5,726 bases of DNA, from positions 3,872 through 9,597 of the forward strand of contig PMWR01000610.1 of NCBI GenBank assembly GCA_003166055.1. The letters run 5' to 3'. Position numbers and translations under genes: made by a program. Shown here one piece after another: positions 5,667 to 5,726 of this stretch. Under the pieces are notes generated by a model. The model had not been told where the DNA came from. It was given only the letters and a program-made list of their open reading frames with translations, and made no database searches. The DNA is from Acidobacteriaceae bacterium. GTDB taxonomy: Bacteria > Acidobacteriota > Terriglobia > Terriglobales > Acidobacteriaceae. Every line of letters starts with the position of its first letter. The first letter of the stretch is position 1.

Positions 5667-5726
5667 GTTGTTGATTTTATTTGGTTGCGGGGGCTGGATT
5701 TGAACCAGCGACCTTTGGGTTATGAG
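5667..5726. other. Presumed attachment-site region at tRNA-fMet 3' end
   Basis: The integrase stop, a 15-bp T-rich gap (5667-5681) and the 3' half of tRNA-fMet are contiguous. Integrases of this type commonly recombine within the 3' half of a tRNA so that the gene is restored by the element. The crossover is therefore expected in 5682-5726. No direct repeat of this sequence occurs elsewhere in the window, so the partner att site is not visible and the exact core cannot be set. Confidence 0.45.
5682..5726 (-). tRNA. tRNA-fMet (CAT), 3' half, cut by window edge
   Basis: Read on the minus strand from 5726: anticodon loop CTCATAA with anticodon CAT, stem half CCCAA, variable loop AGGTC, T-arm GCTGG-TTCAAAT-CCAGC, acceptor strand CCCCGCA, discriminator A and an encoded CCA ending at 5682. 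The three C's below the anticodon loop, A at position 72 and the close match to E. coli initiator tRNA-fMet point to the initiator rather than elongator Met. The 5' half, including base 1 that would show the C1-A72 mismatch, is outside the window. Confidence 0.92.

Overview
The window is a bacterial mobile-element module. It carries three complete tyrosine recombinases on one strand, three small excisionase-like helix-turn-helix (HTH) proteins, and a divergent MarR-type regulator. It ends at the 3' half of a tRNA-fMet gene. The DNA is moderately GC-rich, starts include ATG, GTG and TTG, and Shine-Dalgarno (SD) sequences are mostly clear. This fits a GC-rich environmental bacterium. The style of the last integrase and its HTH partner recalls Acidobacteria, Desulfobacterota, Nitrospirota or NC10-like lineages, but that is an impression and the host cannot be fixed from this sequence.

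Left part (1-1260): about 230 bp with no convincing gene but two hairpins, then an unrecognised 70-residue ORF with a good ribosome site. A MarR-family regulator follows on the minus strand, its 3' end overlapping that ORF. A 185-bp divergent gap next to the regulator's start contains a perfect ACAGTT-N6-AACTGT dyad, a candidate operator.

Middle part (1261-3221): a tight operon of two small HTH proteins and a 469-residue tyrosine recombinase, each joined to the next by a 4-bp GTGA stop/start overlap. The recombinase has an unusual cysteine-rich, probably zinc-binding N-terminal region. The 166 bp after it hold two tandem dyad elements, 51 bp apart. Each is built like a recombinase core site: 13-bp arms around a 6-bp centre, with TTAT at the start of the right arm and ATAA at the end of the left arm in one copy.

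Right part (3222-5726): a XerC/XerD-like recombinase directly downstream of the dyads, then an HTH protein 2 bp upstream of a third, phage-type integrase. That integrase stops 15 bp from the 3' end of tRNA-fMet, a typical arrangement for an element integrated in a tRNA gene. No second copy of the tRNA 3' end is visible, so the other junction lies outside the window.

Working model (inference): the third integrase and its HTH partner handle integration and excision at tRNA-fMet. The first two recombinases form a separate module that may act on the tandem dyads, and the MarR protein may control the divergent operon.
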